A stretch of 64,000 nucleotides of DNA, taken from positions 1,302,001 to 1,366,000 of the forward strand of contig NZ_VFSG01000001.1 of assembly GCF_006385805.1 (NCBI RefSeq), read 5' to 3'. Under the pieces are notes generated by a model, which saw only the letters and a list, made by a program, of their open reading frames with translations, was not told the DNA's origin and searched no databases. Made by a program: the position numbers and the translations under genes. How positions within the stretch are numbered: position 1 is the stretch's first letter; every line of letters starts with the position of its first letter. Shown piece by piece: positions 8,518-16,279 of the stretch. Source of the DNA: Streptococcus xiaochunlingii. GTDB taxonomy: Bacteria > Bacillota > Bacilli > Lactobacillales > Streptococcaceae.

Positions 8518-9315
8518 TTATTGATCCGCTTGAGATTCGCTTTCTTTCCAGCGATAGGTCTTGCGCGGTTTTTTCTTAGGTACCCGCTTGACACCCACTT
8601 CTTCAACGTAAGAGCCATAGGTCACAAGGAAATTATTGGTTAAAATTTCTTTATCTGGATGGATTAGATTCACCAGCTCGGTTGCTTCGTATACGGTGAA
8701 AGGTTCTTCCAGAAGATGGAGGAAGGTTGGATTCCAAGCCAAGCGCCCTTGGATCCGCTTGATGGATTCTTGAACAATCTCATAGTGGTCAAAGGCGAAA
8801 TCTTCAGCTGTCAAGACACGGCCATCTAGAGAACATTCCCCTTGTTTGAAGTCCACATCAAGGAAAAGAACTTCTTTGGCATCATCTCCAGCTCGAACCA
8901 GATTGACGGCCTCCGCAGGCAAATAGACCAGGTGGGCGATGGTGATGACCCAGCCCCGTGGGTCCCGACCAGGAGTCGAAACTGTCATTAACTGCTCGAC
9001 CTTTTGAGGGGTCAACTCTAGTCCAACTTCTTCTTGAACTTCGCGGATACAAGACTGGATAGCATCCTCGTGCTTTTGCAAGAATCCTCCAACCAAGGCG
9101 ACCCGATGCTGACAAGGGTGGGTTTTTCGGCGAATCACCAAGAGCTTCAAACGCCCCTCCACAAAGCAGTAGGCCACCATATCGGTAGTTACACTTGGAT
9201 TTTCATAGGTAGGATGATCTTGCTCCTTATACCAACGGAGGAATTCTTCCTCGCTGACGACCGTCTCGTAGTATTCCTTTTCGTTCATCCCTTCCGGAAT
9301 GCTGCTTGTTGCCAT
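8518..9315 (-). CDS. nrtR: NUDIX-type transcriptional regulator of NAD metabolism (NrtR-like)
   Basis: 265 residues: a Nudix domain (about 40-185) followed by a winged-helix-like C-terminal part ending in a basic tail (KRVPKKKPRKTYRWK). The Nudix box GX5EX7REVQEEVGL is complete at 77-99, so hydrolase activity may be retained. Regulatory members of the family bind ADP-ribose and control NAD genes. The assignment rests on two things: the C-terminal extension beyond a plain Nudix hydrolase, and its place as last gene of nadR-pnuC-nrtR. It starts one base after the pnuC stop, with AAAGGAGG nine bases before the ATG. An ADP-ribose pyrophosphatase without regulatory role is the alternative. Confidence 0.8.
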   Translation of the reverse strand: MATSSIPEGMNEKEYYETVVSEEEFLRWYKEQDHPTYENPSVTTDMVAYCFVEGRLKLLVIRRKTHPCQHRVALVGGFLQKHEDAIQSCIREVQEEVGLELTPQKVEQLMTVSTPGRDPRGWVITIAHLVYLPAEAVNLVRAGDDAKEVLFLDVDFKQGECSLDGRVLTAEDFAFDHYEIVQESIKRIQGRLAWNPTFLHLLEEPFTVYEATELVNLIHPDKEILTNNFLVTYGSYVEEVGVKRVPKKKPRKTYRWKESESQADQ

Positions 9316-10098
9316 CTAAATAGCCTCCTTTTTCACAGCTTTGCTCCATTGGTACCAACCAACCAAGCTATTGAGGGTGTAGACCCAATACATTCCCTGA
9401 ATATGGATGCTTTCTCCCCACCAGAGGTAGATACTGAAGAGGTTGGTCGCAATCCAGAAAATCCACTGTTCGCGATAGAGACCGGTCATGAGAAGTTGGC
9501 CGACTCCATTGGTCGCATCTGTCACACTATCACGGAAAGGTCGAGCGCTGTGGATACTTTTATAAGCATAGCCCATCCCGATCCAAATCAGGGCAGTTAG
9601 AACCAAATACTTGATCCATTCCATTAAGGTTAATTTCTTGGCTTCAAAGTGAGATTCTTCTGCCCCTCCTTGGTCATTGATCCGATTCGACAACCAGACA
9701 TAGAGGCCGATTGGTTGCATCACGAAGAAGTACAGGGTAGTCAAAACTTCTCCATAGAAGTTTTTGTTCAAGGCTAGGATGAGGTAAATCGCTGAGTTTA
9801 CTGCTCCAAAGAGATAGTTACTAGCCCGACCTTCTGCTACTAGTATCACACAAACGATTCCTGTCCAGGAGGCAAAGAGCCCTAACCAATCGTGACTTGC
9901 TTCCTGATTGGTAAACTCTAGGACAAAGGGCACGCTAGATAAAGCAAGCAAATAGAGCCATTGTGTCAGAGTGCGACCTGCAAATAGGTCTTTCCAAAGG
10001 AGTTTCATAATCCCTACGAAGCCACGTTTGCCAGCTTCTCGATGGACATTTTTTAAATGCTCCCCAAATGTTTGAATTTTTTCTTGTAGTCGTTTCAT
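9316..10098 (-). CDS. pnuC: nicotinamide riboside transporter PnuC
   Basis: Integral membrane facilitator of nicotinamide riboside uptake. The 260 residues carry several hydrophobic segments and the family core LFGAVNSAIYLILALNKNFY followed by GEVLTTLYFFVMQPIGLYVW. A conserved W-rich C-terminal part (YTLNSLVGWYQWSK) follows. AAAGGAGAAGCAGC precedes the ATG. The substrate is trapped by the NadR kinase encoded immediately upstream. Gaps to nadR (12 bases) and nrtR (0 bases) show one transcript. Confidence 0.93.
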   Translation of the reverse strand: MKRLQEKIQTFGEHLKNVHREAGKRGFVGIMKLLWKDLFAGRTLTQWLYLLALSSVPFVLEFTNQEASHDWLGLFASWTGIVCVILVAEGRASNYLFGAVNSAIYLILALNKNFYGEVLTTLYFFVMQPIGLYVWLSNRINDQGGAEESHFEAKKLTLMEWIKYLVLTALIWIGMGYAYKSIHSARPFRDSVTDATNGVGQLLMTGLYREQWIFWIATNLFSIYLWWGESIHIQGMYWVYTLNSLVGWYQWSKAVKKEAI

Positions 10099-10110
10099 GC
10101 TGCTTCTCCT

Positions 10111-11169
10111 TTAATCAGCTTGATAAATCGTATCGATGACACGCTTTGCTTCTTCGTAATTCCCCAAGTAGTCCTGCCCGAGATAGGCTGTAGGAATATC
10201 TGCGAGATATTGGTGGCGGAGGTGATCCAGGTGATTTGAAAAACTGTTGCGAATTTCATCATCTGCCATGGTCATATCACGGAAACCATCATTGACATAG
10301 GATCCAATGGGTTGGACAAATAAGATCAGATCCCATTTTTCCTTAGCGAGGATACTAACGAATAAGTTATCAAAGGTATCCGTCATACTGGTCTCTTGGC
10401 CTTCTACTTCCATATAGTAGTCGTAATAGCCCTTGGTCACCAGAGAGTTGGTATCCGCAATGACCAGTCCACGATTGGCACTACTATCGATTAATTTTGA
10501 GGTTTGATCGTATTGTCCGAGTAGGAGATAATAATAGTCCTTGGGGGTCAGCTCATCATCCCGTACATTATTTCTGATCTGGTACTCGCGAGCATACTCC
10601 AAACTCACTGGCGCATCATAGAAGCGGGCCAAATCTTTTGCCAAGGTCGTCTTCCCGTTACTAGCACTCCCCATAATGAGGACCTTTTTGGTAAACTGAC
10701 GACGGAAAGGTTGCGCAATGTATTTCCAATACTTGCTGGGATTTTCCCGGATAAGGGTTCCTGAGATGCCAAACTGACGCTCCTGTAAGTGCGCTTGAAA
10801 GCCTCTCGCTTCAAGTTCCTCTTGATACGTTTTTTCCCCAACATAGAAGATGAGTTCTTCTCTCTCAGCATCATATTGAATGGTTTCTAAGGCTGTTTTC
10901 AACCAAGGCTCCCATCCTAAGGGATAGCGAGGAAGTTCTGTCTCGTCTAATTTATAAATTTGGGTGAGTTCATCATTTGAAAAACCTTCTCGAATATAGC
11001 GAAAACGTTTTTGCAAAGGAAGGCCAACTTCTTCTCCTCGGTCACCTTTGTAACCAGAGACAATCACACAAACGCGGTCGCATTGGCGTTTTGCCCGTTG
11101 AATTAAATCAATATGACCTTGATGAAGGGGGGCAAACGTTCCAAATACTACTGCCACTTTTTCTTTCAT
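10111..11169 (-). CDS. nadR: bifunctional NMN adenylyltransferase / ribosylnicotinamide kinase
   Basis: 352 residues. The N-terminal nucleotidyltransferase domain has GTFAPLHQGH at 10-19 and ISGTLIR at 135-141. The C-terminal kinase has the P-loop GSASNGKT at 167-174. The kinase phosphorylates incoming nicotinamide riboside to NMN; the transferase then makes NAD. There is no helix-turn-helix domain of the enterobacterial NadR type, so regulation is more likely by NrtR encoded in the same operon. First gene of the operon, with AGGAGCCAGTTAG before the ATG. Confidence 0.94.
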   Translation of the reverse strand: MKEKVAVVFGTFAPLHQGHIDLIQRAKRQCDRVCVIVSGYKGDRGEEVGLPLQKRFRYIREGFSNDELTQIYKLDETELPRYPLGWEPWLKTALETIQYDAEREELIFYVGEKTYQEELEARGFQAHLQERQFGISGTLIRENPSKYWKYIAQPFRRQFTKKVLIMGSASNGKTTLAKDLARFYDAPVSLEYAREYQIRNNVRDDELTPKDYYYLLLGQYDQTSKLIDSSANRGLVIADTNSLVTKGYYDYYMEVEGQETSMTDTFDNLFVSILAKEKWDLILFVQPIGSYVNDGFRDMTMADDEIRNSFSNHLDHLRHQYLADIPTAYLGQDYLGNYEEAKRVIDTIYQAD

Positions 11170-11194
11170 CTAACTGGCTCCTTTATCATAATGT

Positions 11195-11208
11195 CAAAAC
11201 ATGTTTTG
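11195..11208. promoter_or_regulatory. perfect palindrome in the nadR leader, candidate NrtR operator
   Basis: CAAAACATGTTTTG is a 14-base perfect palindrome from about +5 to +18 of the predicted nadR transcript, a repressor-like position. Binding by NrtR is inference from context. Confidence 0.5.
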
Positions 11209-11219
11209 CTTATGATTTT

Positions 11220-11247
11220 ATTATAAACTATAATTTCAATCTGTCAA
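11220..11247 (-). promoter_or_regulatory. nadR-pnuC-nrtR promoter
   Basis: Consensus TTGACA (11247-11242), 16-base spacer, consensus TATAAT (11225-11220) on the minus strand. Such a strong promoter would normally need a repressor. Confidence 0.85.
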
Positions 11248-11284
11248 TACTTTTTTATAAAAAAATATATTTTTATAAAACAAA

Positions 11285-11330
11285 AATTAAAAAAGATTCA
11301 ACTCTGTATGTTATTATACAGAATTGAATC
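11285..11330 (-). terminator. terminator of the 11372-12106 lipoprotein gene
   Basis: Long hairpin with GATTCAA/TTGAATC and CTGTAT/ATACAG stems (11295-11330), followed on the minus strand by six T. Confidence 0.8.
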
Positions 11331-11371
11331 TCTGATTTCAATCTTTTTTTAATTTTCTCAGTAGCGAGCCA

Positions 11372-12106
11372 TTATTCCCGAACAAGGGCATGCACATGGC
11401 CATTTTCTGTCACTTGAACACTTGCCACTTGACCATTTTGACCAACAACTATATCCAGGCTAGCTACAGATCCATCTTGGGTGGAAATCAAGCCAGCATG
11501 GTAATGACCTTGGTCCAAGTTGTATTCATAGCTTCCAATCGCATATCCCACTGCATCGCCACCAGGATTTTGAATGGTTACTTGTCCTCCTTGACCGATC
11601 GTTACGCCTGTATCACGACCGTCGGTCCAACTACCTGCTGCTCCTGAATAATCCCCTGAGGCATAGCTCAAGACACCTTTATAGCGTGGGTTCTCTGTCT
11701 TAGAGGCTTGTTCTTTGGCAGTCGTGCGACCTTCTTCCAAGCTAGGACGTTTTTGTTTTTCTGGTGCTGGGTTCACTGCTGGTTTTGTTTCTTTGGAAGG
11801 AGTTGGAACCAGGCCTTGACTGACTTCTGGAACTCTTGGTGTCACTGAAGTTGATGGATTTTCTTGGCTCGCTTGTGTTTCTCTCGAAGCGTTGGCAGGA
11901 GATTGTGCAACTTCTGTGCTTTGTGTGGTTTTGCTTGTGGTCTTTTTCTCTTCTTTTTTACTTGTAGAGCTTTGTTTCACTTGCACAATTTTACTAGTTG
12001 AAGATGGACTGGTTTCCTTTTTCTTTTCTGATCCACATCCGCTTAAGAGAAGAGCAGCTGTTAGAGCAAGGGTAGATAGACTAAAGAAGGTTCCTTTCGT
12101 TTTCAT
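11372..12106 (-). CDS. putative lipoprotein with threonine/serine-rich linker
   Basis: I start at MKTKGTFFSLSTLALTAALL (244 residues), preceded by AGAGAGGTATTGCC, rather than at the ATG 24 bases upstream. The lipobox LSGC at about residues 24-27 marks a membrane-anchored lipoprotein. Then comes a low-complexity S/T/K/P linker (to about 135). The globular C-terminus contains GDYSGAAGSWTDGRDTGVTI and two HYHAG/GHVHALVRE-like His motifs. The GDYS..AGSW pattern resembles small domains (DUF6287 type) of streptococcal lipoproteins, from memory and not verified. Function unknown. The promoter has a striking cluster of TGTWAC half-sites. Confidence 0.85.
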   Translation of the reverse strand: MKTKGTFFSLSTLALTAALLLSGCGSEKKKETSPSSTSKIVQVKQSSTSKKEEKKTTSKTTQSTEVAQSPANASRETQASQENPSTSVTPRVPEVSQGLVPTPSKETKPAVNPAPEKQKRPSLEEGRTTAKEQASKTENPRYKGVLSYASGDYSGAAGSWTDGRDTGVTIGQGGQVTIQNPGGDAVGYAIGSYEYNLDQGHYHAGLISTQDGSVASLDIVVGQNGQVASVQVTENGHVHALVRE

Positions 12107-12122
12107 GGCAATACCTCTCTTT

Positions 12123-12179
12123 TGTAACATTTGTTACATTTTGTAATATAATTGTAACATTTATCTATAGGGAAGTCAA
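12123..12179 (-). promoter_or_regulatory. lipoprotein promoter overlapped by TGTWAC half-sites (candidate VicR/WalR box)
   Basis: Minus-strand TTGACT (12179-12174), 17 bases, TACAAT (12156-12151). Across and below the -10, the plus strand reads TGTAAT-ATAAT-TGTAAC (12142-12158), a perfect TGTWAH-N5-TGTWAH direct repeat as bound by VicR/WalR. An inverted pair TGTAACA/TGTTACA follows (12123-12138). Overlap with the -10 would favour repression. Confidence 0.55.
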
Positions 12180-12218
12180 GAGGATTTGCAAGTCTTATAA
12201 AAAATAGAAACTAGTTTC

Positions 12219-12262
12219 AAAAAAGAGTGAACAAATGGAGCCCTACTCCAACCATTCACTCT
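12219..12262 (-). terminator. terminator of the ctsR-clpC operon
   Basis: Hairpin GAGTGAA/TTCACTC with an inner TGGAG/CTCCA stem (12225-12261), then six T on the minus strand, directly after the DUF4430 gene. Confidence 0.8.
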
Positions 12263-12267
12263 CTTTC

Positions 12268-12672
12268 TTATTGATAAACTTCTTGATAAAATTCGATGGT
12301 ATCTCCATCTTGGACAGTTGTTTCTGCTGCCCCTTTTGGTGCCATCTCTCCATTGATTTTGTACATCCAATAGAGTCCCTTGCTTTCATCCTGGGCTACG
12401 CCATCGATTGAGGTGATGAGGCCACTCTTTTCCTCAATCTTGTAGTTAGCTTTCAGGACTTCCATCAGGTTGGCTTTTTCAGCAACCTTCAAGGTCTTGC
12501 TTTGAGCTTCTTGCCCTTCAGGGGCGATACTGACCGTAATGGTAATTTGTTTTTCTTTCGCTACTTGTGAGCTAGAAGCTGAGCTTTCCGTAGTCGATGG
12601 TGTACTTTGTCCGCAACTGACCAATACAAGAGCTGCTAGGACAGCAAAGAAACTATAAAGTGTTTTTTTCAT
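12268..12672 (-). CDS. DUF4430-domain lipoprotein
   Basis: 134 residues: signal peptide with lipobox LVSC at about 17-20, a short serine-rich spacer, then one DUF4430 domain (about 45-134). The domain includes KANLMEVLKANYKIEEKSGL, GLYWMYKINGEMAP and the terminal DGDTIEFYQEVYQ. This fold is related to the beta-grasp domain of transcobalamin-type proteins, and such lipoproteins often sit beside ECF transporter S components, suggesting a ligand-capture role. The reading frame overlaps the upstream membrane gene by 20 bases, so the two are translationally coupled. Ligand unknown; a vitamin or cofactor is inference. Confidence 0.85.
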   Translation of the reverse strand: MKKTLYSFFAVLAALVLVSCGQSTPSTTESSASSSQVAKEKQITITVSIAPEGQEAQSKTLKVAEKANLMEVLKANYKIEEKSGLITSIDGVAQDESKGLYWMYKINGEMAPKGAAETTVQDGDTIEFYQEVYQ

Positions 12673-13141
12673 AATACAATCTCCTAAATACTACATAAAG
12701 TAGAGGGTAAAAACAGGCGGTGGAAAGGGCGTGGGCCAGGTTAAAGCTAAAGCCATTCACCAGGGCATAGGTCCACCAGGGCATGTGGTAGAGAACAGCA
12801 TAAAGACTGTCAATCACTATCCCGTAGAGAAAGGATAAGATGCCGACCACCAGGGTTTGAACTTGCAAAGACAAGTGGCGGTAAAGCCCCCGCCAAATAG
12901 TCAAGAGGAGGCCAAAGGCCAGTATCTGAGCGAGCACCACTGGGCTCATCCCCAAGAGAAAAGCCGAGGTAAACATGGTGACCGCCATCACCAAACAGGC
13001 AAATTGCCAGTCTTCAAATAGCACCAGTAAAAAGAAAATGGCACTAATGGGTTGGACATTAGGCAAGAAGGCAAAGGCTTGTCTCAGCACCACACAGAGG
13101 GCTGCTAAGAGGGTGATTCGGGTCAAGCGTTTGAGAGGCAC
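12653..13141 (-). CDS. ECF-transporter S-component-like membrane protein
   Basis: 162 residues with about five or six hydrophobic helices, and the N-terminal RITLLAALCVVLRQAFAFLP plus NVQPISAIFFLL that is typical of ECF S components. The start is a GTG (13141) with AGGAGG eight bases upstream. No energy-coupling ATPase or T component is in the window, so it would use the shared ECF module encoded elsewhere. It lies 11 bases after clpC and overlaps the DUF4430 lipoprotein. Substrate not identifiable from sequence; cobalamin-like or other cofactor is only a guess. Confidence 0.8.
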   Translation of the reverse strand: MPLKRLTRITLLAALCVVLRQAFAFLPNVQPISAIFFLLVLFEDWQFACLVMAVTMFTSAFLLGMSPVVLAQILAFGLLLTIWRGLYRHLSLQVQTLVVGILSFLYGIVIDSLYAVLYHMPWWTYALVNGFSFNLAHALSTACFYPLLYVVFRRLYYEKNTL

Positions 13142-13152
13142 TGCATATCCTC

Positions 13153-15582
13153 CTAGTCAATCGTGAAGTTAAGCTGACCAGACTTAACACCTACCTTGAG
13201 GGTTTGCCCTTCGGCCACTTCTCCTCTCAAGAGGATCTCTGCCAAGTAGTCTTCCACCTGGGTCTGGATGGTCCGGCGCAAAGGACGTGCTCCCATCTCT
13301 GGATCATATCCGTGAGTCGCCAGCCATTTAAGGGCAGACGCTTGGAATTTCAGAGTAATGCCTTTCTCTGCTAGAGATTGAACCAATGGTTTCACCATAA
13401 TCTTGACAATCTCATGCATTTGATCACTGGTCAAGCTATGGAAGACAACCTTCTCATCAATCCGGTTGATAAACTCTGGTCGATAAGTCTTCTTCAACTC
13501 TTCGAAGATGCGTTTCTCCATATTGGCTTGGTCAAAGCGAATATCCTTGGCTCCAAAGCCAACTGTCTTATCATCTCGTAAAGCGGTAGCTCCCAAGTTT
13601 GAGGTCATGATAATAATGGTATTGGAGAAATCTACCTTGCGTCCCTTGCTGTCGGTCAAGACACCGTCATCCAAGACTTGCAAGAGAACGTTAAAGATAT
13701 CTGGATGGGCTTTTTCCACCTCATCAAACAAGAGGACTGAATAAGATTTGTTGCGGACTTTTTCCGTCAACTCGCCCCCTTCTTCATAACCAACATAACC
13801 TGGAGGGGCACCGTTGAGACGACTGGCCGCAAATTTCTCCATGTATTCACTCATATCAAAGCGGATCAAAGCGGACTCGTCATCAAAGAGGACTTCAGCC
13901 AGCGCCTTCGCCAGCTCAGTCTTCCCGACCCCAGTGGGACCGAGGAAGAGGAAGGAGCCAATTGGCCGTTTGTGAGAACGAATTCCCGACTGATTGCGAC
14001 GAATCGCTCGGCTGATACTTGAGACAGCCTGATCCTGACCGATCACGCGCTTATGAAGTTCTGCTTCCAATTCAAGGTATTTCTTAGCTGCTGTTTGGGT
14101 TAGTTTCTCCACAGGAATGCCTGACAATTGACTAAGCGTCTTCAGGATATCCTCTTCCTTAACTTCTAGCTGGTAGCCTTTTGGACTAGCATCTTCTTTT
14201 AGCAACTGAGCAACTTTTTTCCACTGCCCCTTGAGCAAGGCTTGATCGGCAGCTGTCAAGTCGGACTGAAGACCGGCTTGAGGCCCCTTGTTTTGCACGG
14301 TCGCTGCCGCCTCATCCAAGAGGTCAATGGCGGAGTCAGGCAAGAGGCGGCTGGTCAAATAACGATTGGCATAGACAACAGCTGTCTCAATAGCCGCATC
14401 CGTAATATGGACACGGTGGTGACGTTCATAGGTCTTCTTGAGCCCTTGCAAAATCGCAATGCTATCTGCAACAGAGGGTTGCTCAATCAAGACTTTAGCA
14501 AAGCGGCGTGACAGAGCGGCGTCTTTTTCAATGTGTTTTTGGTATTCTTCTTGCGTAGTGGCTCCTACGGTCCGTAGGGTCCCGCGAGCCAAGGCTGGCT
14601 TCAAGATATTGGCCGCATCCAAGGTGGAGTCAATCCCAGAGCCAGAGCCCATAATGGTATGGAGCTCATCAATGAAGAGGATGACATGGCCATCTTCTTC
14701 GATATCATTGATGATGTTGTTCATCCGCTCTTCAAAATCTCCACGGAACCGCGTCCCTGCGACAACATTCATCAAGTCCAACTCTAAGACCCGCATCTTA
14801 GCCAGCTCCGTCGGGACATCTCCGCTGGCAATCCGTTGAGCCAAGCCCAAGGCTAGAGCGGTCTTTCCGACACCGGCATCCCCGACAAGGACTGGGTTAT
14901 TTTTCGTTTTGCGGCTCAAAATCTGAATCATCCGCGAGATTTCTTGACCCCGGCCAATCACCGGTTCCAAACTGCCATTGCGAGCCATTTCTGTCAGATC
15001 TCGGGTGTAGTCTTCCAAACCACCGCTGGTAGAGGCTGGCATGCCCATCATATTTCCCATGGTTTGACGATTGGGTTGCTGGGCCCGATAGAGCGAACGG
15101 ATAGCTTTCACAGCTTCCTTGTCCCAACCTGCTCGTTGTTCCAAGCTCTTGCGAAGCTCGACGATTTTAATGCCCTCTTCCTGATCATCATAGCGGAAGC
15201 CGACATACTCCAATACTTGAGAAGCCAAGGTTCCCCGTTCTAATAGAAGTGCCAATAGGACATGCTCTGTTCCAAGACTTTTGGCATGGACTGCCTGGGC
15301 AATCTCTTGGGAACGTTTCATGATTTCTTCGACACGGAAAGAAAAAGGAAATACCTCATAGCGGCCATCCCGTTGGTAGACTTGACCCGTAATGTGCTCC
15401 GCCGCATCTTGAAAATCATCAATCTGCATAGGATAGTCACTTAAGACGGAACCAGCTACACTATAAGGATTATTGGCTAGGGCTACTAGGATATGCCAGG
15501 TATCTAGCGTTTGAGACTCAAAATGACCCGCTAAGATTTGAGCGGCTTCAATCGTTTCTAATAGGGCTTTTGAATAGTTCAT
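13153..15582 (-). CDS. clpC: ATP-dependent Clp protease ATP-binding subunit ClpC
   Basis: Hsp100 AAA+ unfoldase that feeds ClpP. I start at MNYSKALLETIEAAQ (809 residues); the longer frame to 15660 runs into ctsR and adds 26 residues unlike the family. It has an N-domain repeat (1-150), AAA module 1 with GDAGVGKT and Walker B VILFIDELH, a middle segment, and AAA module 2 with GPTGVGKT and SVLLFDEVEKAHPD. The C-terminal sensor-2 motif is GARPLRRTIQ. Both nucleotide sites look intact. The N-domain is more divergent from the pneumococcal protein than the AAA cores. It follows ctsR by 7 bases; AAAGGGA at the ctsR end probably serves as ribosome binding site. Confidence 0.96.
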   Translation of the reverse strand: MNYSKALLETIEAAQILAGHFESQTLDTWHILVALANNPYSVAGSVLSDYPMQIDDFQDAAEHITGQVYQRDGRYEVFPFSFRVEEIMKRSQEIAQAVHAKSLGTEHVLLALLLERGTLASQVLEYVGFRYDDQEEGIKIVELRKSLEQRAGWDKEAVKAIRSLYRAQQPNRQTMGNMMGMPASTSGGLEDYTRDLTEMARNGSLEPVIGRGQEISRMIQILSRKTKNNPVLVGDAGVGKTALALGLAQRIASGDVPTELAKMRVLELDLMNVVAGTRFRGDFEERMNNIINDIEEDGHVILFIDELHTIMGSGSGIDSTLDAANILKPALARGTLRTVGATTQEEYQKHIEKDAALSRRFAKVLIEQPSVADSIAILQGLKKTYERHHRVHITDAAIETAVVYANRYLTSRLLPDSAIDLLDEAAATVQNKGPQAGLQSDLTAADQALLKGQWKKVAQLLKEDASPKGYQLEVKEEDILKTLSQLSGIPVEKLTQTAAKKYLELEAELHKRVIGQDQAVSSISRAIRRNQSGIRSHKRPIGSFLFLGPTGVGKTELAKALAEVLFDDESALIRFDMSEYMEKFAASRLNGAPPGYVGYEEGGELTEKVRNKSYSVLLFDEVEKAHPDIFNVLLQVLDDGVLTDSKGRKVDFSNTIIIMTSNLGATALRDDKTVGFGAKDIRFDQANMEKRIFEELKKTYRPEFINRIDEKVVFHSLTSDQMHEIVKIMVKPLVQSLAEKGITLKFQASALKWLATHGYDPEMGARPLRRTIQTQVEDYLAEILLRGEVAEGQTLKVGVKSGQLNFTID

Positions 15583-15589
15583 AAGGAGA

Positions 15590-16048
15590 TTACATTCCCT
15601 TTCTATCGACTTGTTGGATAATTTTTCGTAGGATATTGGCTCGTAAGCGATGGGCTTCACTGCCCAGAACCTCGTCTGTCGTCATCACTGACAAAAGCTC
15701 TGCCTCTCTCTTTGTAAGGAGTTTTTCTTCAAATAGCATTTGAAGGATATCGCCAAAAACAGTCTGACTGATTTGTTCTCCGATGCTTGCGCCAAGCTCT
15801 TTTAGCATCTGGTGTTGGTCTGAAAATTGGACCTTGCCAATCCGGATATAACCGCCACCTCCACGCTTGCTCTCTACGATATAGCCTCGACTTTCGGTGA
15901 AGCGGGTCTTGATCACATAATTGATTTGACTAGGAACAACTTGGAAGACATCCGCTAATTCGCTTCTCTTGAGCTCTGCGATGCCTGCTTGAGCCAGTAG
16001 CGACTTGATATAGGCCTCAATGCTATCTGATGTATTTTTACTTGCCAT
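15590..16048 (-). CDS. ctsR: transcriptional repressor CtsR
   Basis: Class III heat-shock repressor of clp genes. It has 152 residues from MASKNTSDSIEAYIKSLL, chosen because GAAAGGAGCATC precedes this ATG. The winged helix-turn-helix (about 1-75) includes the family signature VPSQINYVIKTRFTESRGYI followed by VESKRGGGGYIRI, where the glycine-rich wing senses heat. First gene of a four-gene operon ctsR-clpC-ECF-DUF4430. Autoregulation is supported by a CtsR box over the start of transcription. Confidence 0.96.
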   Translation of the reverse strand: MASKNTSDSIEAYIKSLLAQAGIAELKRSELADVFQVVPSQINYVIKTRFTESRGYIVESKRGGGGYIRIGKVQFSDQHQMLKELGASIGEQISQTVFGDILQMLFEEKLLTKREAELLSVMTTDEVLGSEAHRLRANILRKIIQQVDRKGM

Positions 16049-16133
16049 GATGCTCCTTTCTAACCTTTTCATTCTAGATAAGCTCTCTGCTTTTCAGAGG
16101 ATCAAAAATGGTCTCACCATCCATGATGTCATT

Positions 16134-16156
16134 ATTGACCTTATCTGACTATTATA
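16134..16156 (-). promoter_or_regulatory. ctsR promoter -10 and CtsR box
   Basis: TATAAT at 16156-16151 is followed at once by AGTCAGA-TAA-GGTCAAT (16150-16134), a direct heptad repeat with 3-base spacing. It is close to the CtsR consensus (A/G)GTCAAA-N3-(A/G)GTCAAA. The box covers the predicted start of transcription. The -35 (TTTATT, 17 bases upstream) is weak. Confidence 0.7.
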
Positions 16157-16237
16157 CAATTTTTACGCCTGTAAATAAAGCAAAGACTACGTCGTGATAG
16201 AATCTGAAGACCCCTTGTTGGTAGCCAGAAGGAGGCC

Positions 16238-16266
16238 AAAAAAGAGGGTAGCTATTGCTAACCTCT
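16238..16266 (-). terminator. fucosidase gene terminator
   Basis: Minus-strand hairpin AAGAGGTTAGC-AATA-GCTACCCTCTT followed by T, 13 bases after the stop. Confidence 0.8.
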
Positions 16267-16279
16267 TGTAGAAGGGACT

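Noticed and set aside
15583-15660. 26-residue N-terminal extension of ClpC
   Set aside because: It lies inside ctsR; homologues start at MNYSKAL.
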